Source: Spirabiliibacterium pneumoniae (lineage in GTDB: Bacteria > Pseudomonadota > Gammaproteobacteria > Enterobacterales > Pasteurellaceae). From it: DNA of 64,000 bases. Made by a program: the position numbers and the translations under genes. The notes under the pieces were generated by a model. That model did no database searches, had not been told where the DNA came from, and saw nothing but the letters and a program-made list of their open reading frames with translations. Each line of letters starts with the position of its first letter. Position 1 is the stretch's first letter. Shown in pieces: positions 47,433 to 57,133 of the stretch. The stretch is taken from the NCBI RefSeq assembly GCF_014884995.1, contig NZ_JABMII010000012.1, forward strand, positions 1 through 64,000, written 5' to 3'.

Positions 47433-48890
47433 TTAGTTGCCGTAACGGTCACCTGCGGCAATACGTGCTTTATGTTTGCCTTCTTCAATCATAGTTAAGA
47501 GCAACAATAAGCAGGCAATAATAGCACCGCCGACCATGATGTAAAAGCCACCGTCCCAGCCATATTTATCTGCAGCCCAGCCGATGATAGCACTAGCGGC
47601 AACCGTACCACCTAAGTAACCAAACAAGCCAGTGAAACCTGCTGCCGTACCTGCGGCATTTTTCGGTGCTAATTCCAGCGCATGCAAGCCGATAAGCATA
47701 ACTGGGCCGTAGATTAAAAAGCCGATCACAGTCATCATAATGAAGTCTGTTAATTGATATGGATTTTGATACCACGGCAATTCGGCGTATTTCGCCATTT
47801 CATCGGCTGGTGTTGCTGGATTGAGCCAGAACACGATAACCGCAACAGTCACCATAATCATAAATACAAGACCTGTTAAACCGCGTTTACCTTTAAACAC
47901 CTTATCCGACATCCAACCACAAATCAGCGTGCCAGGAATCGCCGCAAATTCATAAATCGCATACGCTGACGCAGTGGCTTTAATGTTAAAGTGTTTAACT
48001 TCACCAAGGTAAACAGGTGACCATTTCAACACGCCATAACGGATGAGATAGACGAACACGTTGGCGATGGCGATGTACCACAACAGGCGGTTTTTCAACA
48101 CATAGGTGATAAAAATTTCTTTCGCGGTGAGAGTATTTTCCGCGGTTTTCTCGTCGTAGTCTTCTGGGTAGTCATTTTTATACACTTCAATCGGTGGCAA
48201 ACCACAGCTTTGTGGGCGGTCTTTCATTAAGAAGTAGATAACAACAGATGCCACCATAGCGGCGATACCAGGGTAATACAGCGCTTGTTGCCAAATATCA
48301 CCGAAGGTGACTTTAGTCACTTCAGGGTGATTTGAAGCATAGATCATTGTTGCTAAACCAACTAGCAATGCAGGCACCATACCGCCTAGGTTATGTGCAG
48401 TATTCCAAATAGACACGATAGTCCCACGTTCAGTTTTAGACCACCAATGCACCATAGTACGCCCACATGGCGGCCAGCCCATGCCTTGGAACCAACCATT
48501 AATAAAGAGCATAATAAACATGATCAAAATGCCCGATGTCGCCCACGGCACCAAGCCCATAAGCGTCATACAAAGCCCTGAGAGCGCAAGCCCCACTGGC
48601 AAGAAAATTTTTGGATTGGAACGGTCAGAAATCGACGCCATTAAAAATTTAGACAAACCATAAGCCAACCCTGGCGCAATCCCGATCACACCCAGTTCGG
48701 TTTTGGTGTAAAGCCCCGCTTCAATCAACCCTTTTTGGGCTAAATCAAAATTACTCCGCACAAAATAGTAGGCCGCATAACCAAAGAAAATCCCCATAAA
48801 CACTTGCCAGCGCAAGCGACGATAAGTTGGGTCAATTTGATCTTTTGGTAACAAAGGCTTGTCAGCACTCGGTTTTAGAAAACCTATCAT
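47433..48890 (-). CDS. glpT: Glycerol-3-phosphate:phosphate antiporter GlpT
   Basis: GlpT (485 residues) is a major facilitator protein with 12 predicted helices that imports glycerol-3-phosphate in exchange for phosphate. N-terminal [25 protein letters not shown] and the loop [25 protein letters not shown] are diagnostic of the organophosphate:phosphate antiporters. It supplies the product of GlpQ to the cell. A GlpR-type operator and a CRP-type site lie upstream. Confidence 0.97.
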   Translation of the reverse strand: MIGFLKPSADKPLLPKDQIDPTYRRLRWQVFMGIFFGYAAYYFVRSNFDLAQKGLIEAGLYTKTELGVIGIAPGLAYGLSKFLMASISDRSNPKIFLPVGLALSGLCMTLMGLVPWATSGILIMFIMLFINGWFQGMGWPPCGRTMVHWWSKTERGTIVSIWNTAHNLGGMVPALLVGLATMIYASNHPEVTKVTFGDIWQQALYYPGIAAMVASVVIYFLMKDRPQSCGLPPIEVYKNDYPEDYDEKTAENTLTAKEIFITYVLKNRLLWYIAIANVFVYLIRYGVLKWSPVYLGEVKHFNIKATASAYAIYEFAAIPGTLICGWMSDKVFKGKRGLTGLVFMIMVTVAVIVFWLNPATPADEMAKYAELPWYQNPYQLTDFIMMTVIGFLIYGPVMLIGLHALELAPKNAAGTAAGFTGLFGYLGGTVAASAIIGWAADKYGWDGGFYIMVGGAIIACLLLLLTMIEEGKHKARIAAGDRYGN

Positions 48891-48986
48891 AAGTCACCCC
48901 TTATTAATCATTGATATTATTAAATTTGGCACAATTCAAAGACAACTGTGTCTGAGGGCATAATATCACGTTTAATGGGGTTGTTA

Positions 48987-49020
48987 ATTTTCGATTATGA
49001 AAATTGAGAACAATGTCACA
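48987..49020. promoter_or_regulatory. GlpR-type operator with adjoining CRP-type site upstream of glpT
   Basis: ATTTTCGATTATGAAAAT at 48987-49004 is a dyad close to the GlpR consensus (TTCG...GAA core). Directly next to it, TGAGA-N6-TCACA at 49005-49020 differs from a CRP dyad by one base. The sites lie 97-130 bases before the glpT start. Confidence 0.6.
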
Positions 49021-49090
49021 TTCCATTTAGAATTTTTTATTTTTTAATAAGATAAAATAATTTCTTCAATAGAATGTGACTAAAGTGCGG

Positions 49091-51385
49091 TCATTTTTTC
49101 CAGTTTTTCAAGGCATCAGCAAAGGCATTGCCCATTGTGCTGTGTGGCGCGGATTTCGCACGCAAGCCTTGCGCTTTTTTATCGGTGCGCACCGCACTTT
49201 GCCCTTTAGATTGCGCCTTGTCGTCAAGGCGGCAGGTCAGTGCTATGCGCTTGCGTGGCAAATCCACCTCAAGCACTTTCACTTTGACAATGTCCCCTGT
49301 TTTTACCACTTGATGCGGGTCTTCCACAAAACGGTCAGACAGCGCAGAAATATGCACTAAGCCGTCTTGATGCACGCCGATGTCCACAAACGCACCAAAA
49401 TTGGTCACATTCGTCACCGTGCCTTCTAAGATCATGCCCACGCTCAGATCCTCTAACGTTTCAACGCCCTCTTTAAAAGTCGCGGTTTTAAATTCACCGC
49501 GCGGGTCGCGCCCAGGTTTTTCCAATTCTTGCAGAATATCTCGCACGGTTGGCAGCCCAAAGCGCGCATCAATAAACTGCGCTGGGTCTAACTTGCCCAC
49601 CAGCGCCGCGTTGCCCATCAACGCATCAATGCGTTCACCGCTGGCGTGCAAAATTTTCTCCACCACAGGATAGGCTTCAGGGTGTACGCTAGAGGCATCG
49701 AGTGGATTAGAGCCGCCCGAGATACGTAAAAAGCCCGCGCACTGCTCGAAGGCCTTCGGGCCAAGGCGTTGCACCTGTTTCAATTGCTCACGGTTATCAA
49801 AACGCCCATTTTCGTCGCGATAATGGACGATATTTTGTGCCAAGGTCGAGCTTAAGCCTGCCACGCGCGTTAAAAGTGCGGTTGAGGCCGTGTTTAAATC
49901 CACGCCCACAGCGTTAACGCAGTCTTCCACCACCGCATCGAGCTTACGCGCCAGTTGGCTTTGATTAACATCGTGTTGATATTGCCCCACGCCGATGGCT
50001 TTCGGGTCAATTTTCACCAGTTCCGCGAGCGGATCTTGCAAGCGCCGAGCAATAGACACCGCCCCACGCAGAGAAACATCAAGCTCAGGGAACTCTTTCG
50101 CAGCCAGCTCAGAGGCAGAATAAACCGATGCGCCCGCTTCACTGACCACCACTTTTTGCGCTTGCCAATCTTTCGATTGAGACAACACGCCAGCGATAAA
50201 ACGCTCTGTTTCACGCGAGGCAGTGCCGTTGCCGATGGCAATTAGCCCAACATTAAAGCGCTTGCCGAGCTGATAAATGCTTTGTGCAGCACGATCAATT
50301 TGCCCCGTATGTGGATAAATCGTCTCCGTTGCCAATAATTTCCCCGTACTATCCACAACAGCCACTTTCACTCCAGTACGCAAACCCGGGTCAAGCCCCA
50401 TAGTGGTGTGCGCACCCGCAGGCGGTGCCATTAAAAGTGCGGTCAAGTTGCGCGCAAACACATCAATCGCCTCACCTTCGGCTTTTTCACGCAATGCCGC
50501 CATAAGCTCGGTTTCCAAATGCAATGACAGCTTAATTCGCCACGTCCAGCTAATCACTTGTGCGCGCCAGCTGTCAGTGGGTTGCTGATTAAGGCGCACA
50601 TCGTAGTGCGCGCGAATAATGTCTTCACAGTAGCTTTGGCGTTTATCTTCGCGCTCTGGGTCGGCATCAAGACTCAATTGCAACACGCCTTCATTGCGCC
50701 CACGCAGCATTGCCAACGCGCGGTGTGAGGGCACTTTGGATAGCAGCTCGCGGTGATCGAAATAGTCTTGAAATTTCGCCCCTTCCGCCTCTTTGCCCGC
50801 CACCACTTGGGAAACCAAATAGGCATTTTTTTGTAAATACGACCGCACTTTTGCAATCAGTTGGGCATCTTCGGCAAAACGCTCCATCAAAATATAGCGC
50901 GCGCCATCAAGGGCGGCTTTGCTGTCTGTGACACCCTGTTCAGGGTTTAAATAATCTTGCGCCAGCGTTTCGGGCACCAAACTTGGATTCGCCCAAAGCG
51001 CATCAGCCAACGGTGCCAGCCCTGCTTCAATGGCAATTTGCCCTTTGGTGCGCCGTTTAGGTTTGTACGGCAGATAGAGATCTTCAAGTGCGGTTTTGCT
51101 TTCGCAGGTGGTGATCTGCTCGCGCAATTCGTCCGTCAATTTGCCTTGTTCGTCAATGGATTTCAAAATGGTTTGGCGACGCTCTTCAAGCTCACGCAGG
51201 TAACTCAAGCGAGTTTCAAAATGGCGCAGCTGGCTGTCATCAAGCCCACCGGTTGCCTCTTTGCGATAACGTGCGATAAACGGAATGGTGTTGCCCGCGT
51301 CGAAAAGCTCAATGGCAGCGAGAATTTGCGCTGGCTTAACGTTCAATTCGTGAGCAATCGTTTGGCTAATGTGTTGGTTTAACAT
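49091..51385 (-). CDS. tex: Tex-family RNA-binding transcription accessory protein
   Basis: This conserved 764-residue protein is of the Tex/YhgF type, linked to transcription, RNA turnover and stress survival. Domains in order: N-terminal helical part, YqgF/RNase H-like core ([23 protein letters not shown]), helix-hairpin-helix motifs ([18 protein letters not shown]), and an S1 domain near residues 655-725 ([23 protein letters not shown]). The exact biochemical role is unsettled. It is a single gene rich in uptake signals. Confidence 0.96.
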   Translation of the reverse strand: MLNQHISQTIAHELNVKPAQILAAIELFDAGNTIPFIARYRKEATGGLDDSQLRHFETRLSYLRELEERRQTILKSIDEQGKLTDELREQITTCESKTALEDLYLPYKPKRRTKGQIAIEAGLAPLADALWANPSLVPETLAQDYLNPEQGVTDSKAALDGARYILMERFAEDAQLIAKVRSYLQKNAYLVSQVVAGKEAEGAKFQDYFDHRELLSKVPSHRALAMLRGRNEGVLQLSLDADPEREDKRQSYCEDIIRAHYDVRLNQQPTDSWRAQVISWTWRIKLSLHLETELMAALREKAEGEAIDVFARNLTALLMAPPAGAHTTMGLDPGLRTGVKVAVVDSTGKLLATETIYPHTGQIDRAAQSIYQLGKRFNVGLIAIGNGTASRETERFIAGVLSQSKDWQAQKVVVSEAGASVYSASELAAKEFPELDVSLRGAVSIARRLQDPLAELVKIDPKAIGVGQYQHDVNQSQLARKLDAVVEDCVNAVGVDLNTASTALLTRVAGLSSTLAQNIVHYRDENGRFDNREQLKQVQRLGPKAFEQCAGFLRISGGSNPLDASSVHPEAYPVVEKILHASGERIDALMGNAALVGKLDPAQFIDARFGLPTVRDILQELEKPGRDPRGEFKTATFKEGVETLEDLSVGMILEGTVTNVTNFGAFVDIGVHQDGLVHISALSDRFVEDPHQVVKTGDIVKVKVLEVDLPRKRIALTCRLDDKAQSKGQSAVRTDKKAQGLRAKSAPHSTMGNAFADALKNWKK

Positions 51386-51423
51386 GATCTTTAATGGGTT
51401 CGTTTAAAAGGGCTAACATAACA

Positions 51424-51458
51424 AAAAGTGCGGTGGTTTTAAACCCAACCGCACTTTT
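51424..51458 (-). terminator. nfuA terminator (inverted uptake signals)
   Basis: AAAAGTGCGGT (51424-51434) and ACCGCACTTTT (51448-51458) pair, with additional GGTTT/AAACC pairing inside. A T-run follows leftward, downstream of nfuA. Confidence 0.85.
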
Positions 51459-51470
51459 ATCATATAAAAA

Positions 51471-52052
51471 TCAATAGTAAGAGTGTTCGCCACGCTGGTG
51501 ATCGGTGACATCACGCACGCCGTGCAACTCCCCTGCAAATTGCTCCAGCAATTGTTTTTCCACCCCTTCTTTTAAGGTGACATCCACCATTGAGCAGCCG
51601 TTACAGCCGCCGCCAAATTGCAAAATGGCGTAGCCGTCTTCGGTCAACTCAATTAACGTAATGCGCCCGCCGTGGCTGGCCAGTTGTGGGTTGATTTGAG
51701 TTTGAATCACATAATCGACCCGTTCAATAAGCGGCGCATCGTCGGCGACTTTTTTCATCTTGGCGTTTGGCGCTTTAAGCGTTAATTGTGACCCCATATC
51801 ATCGGTGACGAAATCCAGCTCCGCATCTTCTAAAAACGGATAGCTCACCTCGTCAACAAAGGCAGAAAAGGTGTCGTATTTCAGCTCAGTGTCCGCACTT
51901 TCCACCGCATTGGGTGGGCAGTATGACACGCCACACTCGGCATTCGGGGTGCCAGGGTTGACGACAAAAATGCGGATATTGGTGCCGTCTTCTTGTTGAT
52001 CGAGCAATTTGCGAAAGTGCGCTTGGGCGGCTTGAGAAATGGTAATGTACAT
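51471..52052 (-). CDS. nfuA: Iron-sulfur biogenesis scaffold/carrier NfuA
   Basis: NfuA (193 residues) carries [4Fe-4S] clusters to target enzymes, especially under oxidative or iron stress. An N-terminal A-type-like domain that has lost its cysteines is followed by the Nfu domain with the cluster-binding CX2C in [17 protein letters not shown]. It sits downstream of comF, an association known from the H. influenzae com operon, where the gene was called orfG. Confidence 0.96.
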   Translation of the reverse strand: MYITISQAAQAHFRKLLDQQEDGTNIRIFVVNPGTPNAECGVSYCPPNAVESADTELKYDTFSAFVDEVSYPFLEDAELDFVTDDMGSQLTLKAPNAKMKKVADDAPLIERVDYVIQTQINPQLASHGGRITLIELTEDGYAILQFGGGCNGCSMVDVTLKEGVEKQLLEQFAGELHGVRDVTDHQRGEHSYY

Positions 52053-52141
52053 AACTGTCCTTAATTGTTCGTGAATATCCGACTTAATTTGTCGGAATTT
52101 TGCCTGCTATCATACGCCTAAACCGCACTTTTTTCCAGCCT

Positions 52142-52852
52142 TCAATGGCGTTGGCTGCGACACAAACACCAAATGCTCACCTCCCGTGCGCCCGCGCGCT
52201 TAAGCACTCGGCATAGCTCATTGACCGTTGCCCCTGTAGTGACCACATCATCAACGAGTGCAATATGCTTGCCATCAAAGCGCTGGGTGGCTTGAAAAAC
52301 ATGACGAACATTTTCACGCCGCGCGCGTGCGCTCAGCCCTCGCTGCGGTGCAACGGCATAAACGCGCTCAAGCGCACGGAGATTCACGGGCAATTGGAGG
52401 TAGTGTGCTAGTTGGCGTGCGAGTAATTCTGCCTGATTATAGCCCCGTCGCTTATGGCGGCGGGTGTGCAAGGGCACGGGAATAATTTCATCGGGCATTG
52501 GCGTTTGATACAACCGCTGATGATGCTTAATCGCCAGCAATAACAAACGGGCTAAAGTGCGGTCGAGAGCGTAACCTTGCTGAAATTTAAACTGGTGAAT
52601 CAAGCCGCTCAATGGGGGTTGAAAAGGGCTGACATGCACAAGATGATGCCAGCGTGGCGGGTGATGTAAACACTGCCCACAGTGCTGTTCATGGCGCGGT
52701 AAAATCTGCCCACAACGCCCGCAATAAGCCCATTGAGACAACGCACGATAACAGCGGCTACACACGCCAAACTGCGCAAGGTGCAACCGTTGATGGCATA
52801 ATACACAGCGCGCACCTAACGCGTTAGCCAATAAAAAGTGGAAAGATTGCAT
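52142..52852 (-). CDS. comF: Competence protein ComF, phosphoribosyltransferase-like
   Basis: ComF (236 residues) is needed for moving transforming DNA across the inner membrane. Paired cysteine motifs form a zinc finger at residues 15-60 (CVLCH, CSRCY, CGRCG, CGQC). The C-terminal half has a type I PRTase fold with ALVDDVVTTGATVNEL. In H. influenzae comF closes the comA-F operon; here comA-E are absent and a divergent HAD gene lies upstream, so comF has its own promoter region. Confidence 0.93.
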   Translation of the reverse strand: MQSFHFLLANALGARCVLCHQRLHLAQFGVCSRCYRALSQWAYCGRCGQILPRHEQHCGQCLHHPPRWHHLVHVSPFQPPLSGLIHQFKFQQGYALDRTLARLLLLAIKHHQRLYQTPMPDEIIPVPLHTRRHKRRGYNQAELLARQLAHYLQLPVNLRALERVYAVAPQRGLSARARRENVRHVFQATQRFDGKHIALVDDVVTTGATVNELCRVLKRAGAREVSIWCLCRSQRH

Positions 52853-52904
52853 GGCAATATCATGCCAAAATGTGCGCTTTACTACATTTTTCTCAACGCA
52901 ATTA

Positions 52905-52920
52905 TGCGATCAGGCGCGAA
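52905..52920 (-). promoter_or_regulatory. Candidate Sxy-dependent CRP-S site for comF
   Basis: TGCGATCAGGCGCGAA has one good CRP-S half (TGCGA) and a degraded second half where TCGCA is expected. A T-run flanks it on the minus strand. It lies about 60 bases upstream of comF, a plausible activator position. CRP-S sites control competence genes in Pasteurellaceae. Confidence 0.45.
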
Positions 52921-52956
52921 AAAATGGTAAGATGCTCGCTTTACTACACTTAATCA

Positions 52957-53778
52957 ATGGACGCTATGCTTTCACCACAACAAATTAAGATCGTATTTTT
53001 TGATATTGATGAAACACTTTACGTTAAAAATAAGCACTATTTACCCGACACCGTGTTGCCCGCACTCACCAAACTCAAAGACAACGGCATCATTCCCGCC
53101 ATTGCAACAGGCCGCGCGTTGTGTGCGCTGCCAGTAGACATTGATCAGCTGATCGCCGAGCTGCCGATCACGTTGTTTGTGAGCATCAATGGGCAATATA
53201 ACTGTTATCAAGGCGAAACCATTGCCAGCTTCCCGCTTGCGCGAGACGACATTGAAGAGATGGTGGCGTTTTTCACCCGCCTGGGCATTGATTATGCTTT
53301 TGTCGGCCACGATGCCATTGCCGTCAACCGTCAAACCGACAAAGTTGACAACGCGCTGCGCCCTATTACGGCGCGTTATATCGTTGACCCGAACTACTAT
53401 CAACAAAGTGCGGTTTACCAAATGCTGGCGTTTTATGATGAAAGTGATGATGACCTTGTGGCGCAATCACCGCTGCTACAAACTCGCCTTCGCACGGTGC
53501 GCTGGCATGAAGACGCAGTGGATGTGCTCAGCCGTGATGGCTCGAAAGCGCGCGGTATCAACGCAGTGCTTGCGCATTTCAACCTCTCCCCAGAAAATGC
53601 TGTGGCTTTCGGAGATGGGCTAAATGATTTGGAGATGATAAGTGCGGTCGGCTTTGGGGTGGCGATGGGCAATGCGCACAACGAACTCAAGGCAAAAGCG
53701 GACTATGTTTGTGGTGATATTGAGCAAGACGGCTTAAAAAATGCGCTTTTGCACTTAGGTTTAATTGATAACTCGTGA
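52957..53778 (+). CDS. HAD-IIB (Cof-type) phosphatase
   Basis: This 273-residue hydrolase of the haloacid dehalogenase superfamily belongs to subfamily IIB by its large C2-type cap. The nucleophile motif is [10 protein letters not shown] (residues 12-21), motif II is in the AIATGR region, and the Mg site is [10 protein letters not shown]. Relatives dephosphorylate sugar phosphates, FMN or PLP; the substrate cannot be told from sequence. An in-frame ATG at 52966 is an alternative start. It is followed 34 bases later by coaA. Confidence 0.88.
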   Translation: MDAMLSPQQIKIVFFDIDETLYVKNKHYLPDTVLPALTKLKDNGIIPAIATGRALCALPVDIDQLIAELPITLFVSINGQYNCYQGETIASFPLARDDIEEMVAFFTRLGIDYAFVGHDAIAVNRQTDKVDNALRPITARYIVDPNYYQQSAVYQMLAFYDESDDDLVAQSPLLQTRLRTVRWHEDAVDVLSRDGSKARGINAVLAHFNLSPENAVAFGDGLNDLEMISAVGFGVAMGNAHNELKAKADYVCGDIEQDGLKNALLHLGLIDNS

Positions 53779-53812
53779 TACTATGACGTTAGGTGAACGC
53801 AAAGGATACGTC

Positions 53813-54757
53813 ATGAAAGCTGACCAAAAATACACACCCTTTATGGAATTTAACCGCCCACAGTGGGCGGCATTGCGTAAAAGTGTGCCCTTGACACTCA
53901 CCGAGCAAGATCTTGAGCCGCTGCTGGGGTTTAACGAAGATCTGTCACTGGATGAAGTCAGCACCATTTATCTGCCGCTAACACGTTTGGTCAATTATTA
54001 CATCGAAGAAAATCTGGCCCGCCAAGCGGTGCTCCACCGTTTTTTAGGCGTAAAACCACCCAAAGTGCCTTATATTATCAGCATTGCAGGCAGTGTGTCA
54101 GTGGGCAAAAGTACCAGCGCGCGGATTTTGCAATCGCTCTTAAGCCAGTGGCCGCAACCACGAAAAGTCGATTTAATCACCACCGACGGCTTTCTTTATC
54201 CGTTGGACTATTTGCAAAAAAATAATTTATTGCACAAAAAAGGCTTTCCTATTTCTTACGATACGCAGCGATTAATCCAGTTTATCTCGGATATAAAATC
54301 TGGCAAACGTGAGGTCAAAGCGCCGATCTATTCTCACCTGACGTACGACATCATCCCCAATCAGTTTAATGTGGTTGATCAGCCTGATATTTTGATTCTA
54401 GAAGGCTTAAACGTGTTGCAAACCAGCGCCCAGCACATCAAACACCCCGATCGCCTGTTTGTCTCCGATTTTGTCGATTTCTCGATCTTTGTCGATGCCA
54501 AAGAATCATTATTAAAAAGTTGGTATATCAAGCGTTTCCTCAATTTTCGCAAAGGCGCATTTAGTGACCCTAACTCCTACTTTAACCACTACTCCAAACT
54601 CTCAGAAGCTGAAGCGGTGGCCACCGCCAATCATATTTGGGATAACATCAACGGGCTTAACTTGCGAGAAAATATCCTGCCAAGCCGCGAACGGGCAAAC
54701 CTGATTTTGGTGAAAGGCGCTAACCATAAAATCGCACAAGTGAAGTTACGCAAATAG
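53813..54757 (+). CDS. coaA: Pantothenate kinase
   Basis: CoaA (314 residues; E. coli 316) phosphorylates pantothenate, the controlling step of coenzyme A synthesis. I start at [10 protein letters not shown] (53813), with AAAGGA six bases before it, rather than the upstream in-frame ATG 53783. The P-loop is [10 protein letters not shown], followed by TTDGFLYP and LEGLNVLQ. Feedback residues for CoA are expected in the N-terminal half. Confidence 0.97.
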   Translation: MKADQKYTPFMEFNRPQWAALRKSVPLTLTEQDLEPLLGFNEDLSLDEVSTIYLPLTRLVNYYIEENLARQAVLHRFLGVKPPKVPYIISIAGSVSVGKSTSARILQSLLSQWPQPRKVDLITTDGFLYPLDYLQKNNLLHKKGFPISYDTQRLIQFISDIKSGKREVKAPIYSHLTYDIIPNQFNVVDQPDILILEGLNVLQTSAQHIKHPDRLFVSDFVDFSIFVDAKESLLKSWYIKRFLNFRKGAFSDPNSYFNHYSKLSEAEAVATANHIWDNINGLNLRENILPSRERANLILVKGANHKIAQVKLRK

Positions 54758-54840
54758 CAAAGTGCGGTCAGACAGCCACTGCAATTTGAAATTTGCCTCA
54801 AGATTTGGCTTAATAGTAACAAATTTTATCAGGATATTTT

Positions 54841-55479
54841 ATGGATGCACTTATTCGACTAGACAACGTCTGCTATTCGGCACAGACCTGCCTACGTTAT
54901 CCCAACATCTGCATTGAACAAGGAAAAACAACGTTTTTGCAAGGGCCAAGCGGCGCAGGCAAGAGTACATTATTTAAGCTGCTTAACGCCACGCTCACGC
55001 CTTATAGCGGCACGATTTTCTATCAAGGGCAAGACATTGCCACCCTTGATACCATAACCTTGCGCCGTGAGATTTTGCTGGTCAATCAGCGGCTTTATCT
55101 TTTCGCGAGGTCCATTCGTGATAACTTTAACCTGTTTTATCACTATTTGGATAAAATTCCGCTCAGCGATGATGAAATCAAACCGTATCTCGCCCTCACA
55201 CAAGCGCTGGATTTTGGGCTGGATAATGATTGCAGCCACCTTTCTGGCGGCGAGCAGCAGCGTGTTTTTCTCGCCATTGCCTTAAGCCTTAAACCTAAGC
55301 TGATCATGCTCGATGAACCCACATCAGCCCTTGACGAACGCCTTGCGAAGCGTGTCATGGGCGACATTTTAGCCTTTTGCCAGCAAGAAATCATCACGCC
55401 GCTGATCATTAGCCACGACGACAACATCGTACAGCACTTTGCGCAAAATATCATCGCCATTCACAAGGAGACAGCATGA
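54841..55479 (+). CDS. fetA: Iron export ABC transporter ATP-binding subunit FetA
   Basis: This 212-residue ABC ATPase has Walker A GPSGAGKST, signature LSGGEQQRV, Walker B KLIMLDEPTSALD and the switch His in LIISHDD. Together with FetB (E. coli YbbL/YbbM) it exports iron and protects against oxidative stress. It overlaps fetB as ATGA, so the subunits are made together. Confidence 0.88.
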   Translation: MDALIRLDNVCYSAQTCLRYPNICIEQGKTTFLQGPSGAGKSTLFKLLNATLTPYSGTIFYQGQDIATLDTITLRREILLVNQRLYLFARSIRDNFNLFYHYLDKIPLSDDEIKPYLALTQALDFGLDNDCSHLSGGEQQRVFLAIALSLKPKLIMLDEPTSALDERLAKRVMGDILAFCQQEIITPLIISHDDNIVQHFAQNIIAIHKETA

Positions 55480-56252
55480 ACACCGTCAGCATGAATGTGA
55501 TGAATTTCAGCCTGGTTTATATCTTGTTGCTGATTGTGCTTTATGTGATGAAAAAAAATCATATTCAGCAATCTAAGCTGCTGTTTGTTGCCAGCTTACG
55601 CATGACAGTACAATTGATCATTGCAGGCTGGGTGCTAACCTATATTTTCGGGCATGAAAATCCGCTGTTTACCATCGCCTATGTGGCAGCCATGATCGTC
55701 TTTGCCATTCATCGCGTGCTGTCGAAAAATCCGATGCTCAATCCGCGCTTTAAACTGGCAGTCATGCTATCGTTAAGCCTTTCGGGGCTATCTATTCTCG
55801 CCTTTTTTGTGTTAGTGGTCGCTAACCAAAGCGTGTTTAACCCGCAGTATGTCATTCCGCTCGGTGGCATGATGATGGGCAACGCCATGACCGCACTTAA
55901 CCTTGGGCTGAAAACCTTTCGCGAAAGCCTGCGCAGTGAAAACGATAAAATAAGCACCTTGCTCAATTTTGGCGTAGCACCTGAAAAAATTCTGCTACCT
56001 TATGTCAATCAAGCGGTCGAAACCGCACTTTTACCCACCCTCAACTCCATGCTCGGCATGGGCATCATCGCGCTGCCAGGCATGATGACAGGACAAATTC
56101 TCTCCGGCACGCTGCCAAGCACCGCCGTGTTATATCAAATTGCGATTATGATCGCCATTTGCACCGTGGTCAGCTTGTCGCTGTTCGGCGCACTACATTT
56201 TGGGTATCGCTCATTGTATAACGAGCGCAATCAAATCAACTTGCCACGATAA
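55476..56252 (+). CDS. fetB: Iron export ABC transporter permease FetB
   Basis: The 258-residue protein has about seven predicted membrane helices and belongs to UPF0014/FetB. Landmarks are PLGGMMMGNAMTALNLGLKTFRE and the C-terminal half NSMLGMGIIALPGMMTGQILSG, which are near invariant in the family. It works with FetA. A compact uptake-signal hairpin with T-run ends the operon. Confidence 0.9.
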   Translation: MNTVSMNVMNFSLVYILLLIVLYVMKKNHIQQSKLLFVASLRMTVQLIIAGWVLTYIFGHENPLFTIAYVAAMIVFAIHRVLSKNPMLNPRFKLAVMLSLSLSGLSILAFFVLVVANQSVFNPQYVIPLGGMMMGNAMTALNLGLKTFRESLRSENDKISTLLNFGVAPEKILLPYVNQAVETALLPTLNSMLGMGIIALPGMMTGQILSGTLPSTAVLYQIAIMIAICTVVSLSLFGALHFGYRSLYNERNQINLPR

Positions 56253-56279
56253 AGTGCGGTCAACCGCACTTTATTTTTT
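56251..56279 (+). terminator. fetAB terminator (uptake-signal hairpin)
   Basis: AAAGTGCGGT (56251-56260) and ACCGCACTTT (56263-56272) pair over a 2-base loop, then ATTTTTT follows. Confidence 0.9.
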
Positions 56280-56339
56280 GATAACGGTTCTCATTCGTGA
56301 TAATATCCCTTAGCAATTTGTTCACAAGAGGATATTTCA

Positions 56340-57053
56340 ATGAAACTCAAATCACTTTATGCCCTCGCCTTCGCAGGGCTTTTCGCCACCAGTGCCAACG
56401 CCCACAACCTATTTCCTGTGCAAACAGAACAAGGCTATGGTATTCAATTTTGGGCTGATGACCACTGGGAGTTGCCTGATTTTCAACAAGTGATCGGCGT
56501 GAGCGCCTACAACAACGACGGCAAACGTTTGAAAGTCGGCTTTGACTTCCAAAACGGCAACGTCAGCCTAAAAGACGAAAAAGCGCAAGTTGGCTTAATG
56601 ACCGCAGAATACGACTACGGTTATTTCACCTTCACCGCAGACAAACATTTCCACAAACCACGCACTGAAGTGCAAGGCGTTATTTTCGACTCGCGCCACA
56701 TCTACAAACTCGGCAAAAGCATCTTCACCTGGAATGACGCTTACAGCCAACCCGTTGGCTTGAAATTGGAAGTCACTCCACTGAGCAACCCCCTGACCTT
56801 AAAAGAAGGCGACAAACTGAAAGTGTTGGTTACCTACAACGGTCAGCCGTTCAACAATGTTGAATTTGAAGACCAAGCAGGCGATCTTGACGATGTGGTC
56901 ATCAAAGACGGCGTAGCGGAATTGACACTGCGCAAAGCTCAAGACGGCTATCAAATCCTCGGCGCAACAGCAAAACTGCCATACCAATTGCAAGACGATA
57001 AAGCGCAAACCCTACAATTGACAGGCACACTTGCGTTTAAATCTGCAAAATAA
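56340..57053 (+). CDS. DUF4198 / NikK-like periplasmic metal-uptake protein
   Basis: This is a 237-residue exported protein. The signal peptide ends at ATSANA|HNLFP, so the mature chain would begin with histidine, a feature of DUF4198 proteins that bind metals. The rest is beta-rich with an Ig-like C-terminal domain (LKEGDKLKVLVTYNGQPF). It resembles NikK, the periplasmic component of the nickel importer NikKLMQO in Pasteurellaceae. No nikLMQO genes are present here; fetAB lies upstream and the repeat lipoprotein convergently downstream. Its transport partner, if any, must be encoded elsewhere. Confidence 0.75.
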   Translation: MKLKSLYALAFAGLFATSANAHNLFPVQTEQGYGIQFWADDHWELPDFQQVIGVSAYNNDGKRLKVGFDFQNGNVSLKDEKAQVGLMTAEYDYGYFTFTADKHFHKPRTEVQGVIFDSRHIYKLGKSIFTWNDAYSQPVGLKLEVTPLSNPLTLKEGDKLKVLVTYNGQPFNNVEFEDQAGDLDDVVIKDGVAELTLRKAQDGYQILGATAKLPYQLQDDKAQTLQLTGTLAFKSAK

Positions 57054-57090
57054 ACCTACAAAGTGCGGTTTTATCGCACTTTATGCCACA

Positions 57091-57118
57091 AAAAACCTCA
57101 CTATTGCGTGAGGTTTTT
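57091..57118. terminator. Bidirectional terminator between the DUF4198 gene and the repeat lipoprotein
   Basis: AAAAACCTCAC (57091-57101) pairs perfectly with GTGAGGTTTTT (57108-57118), with T-runs in both directions. Confidence 0.9.
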
Positions 57119-57133
57119 GCGATCTGGGCGTGA

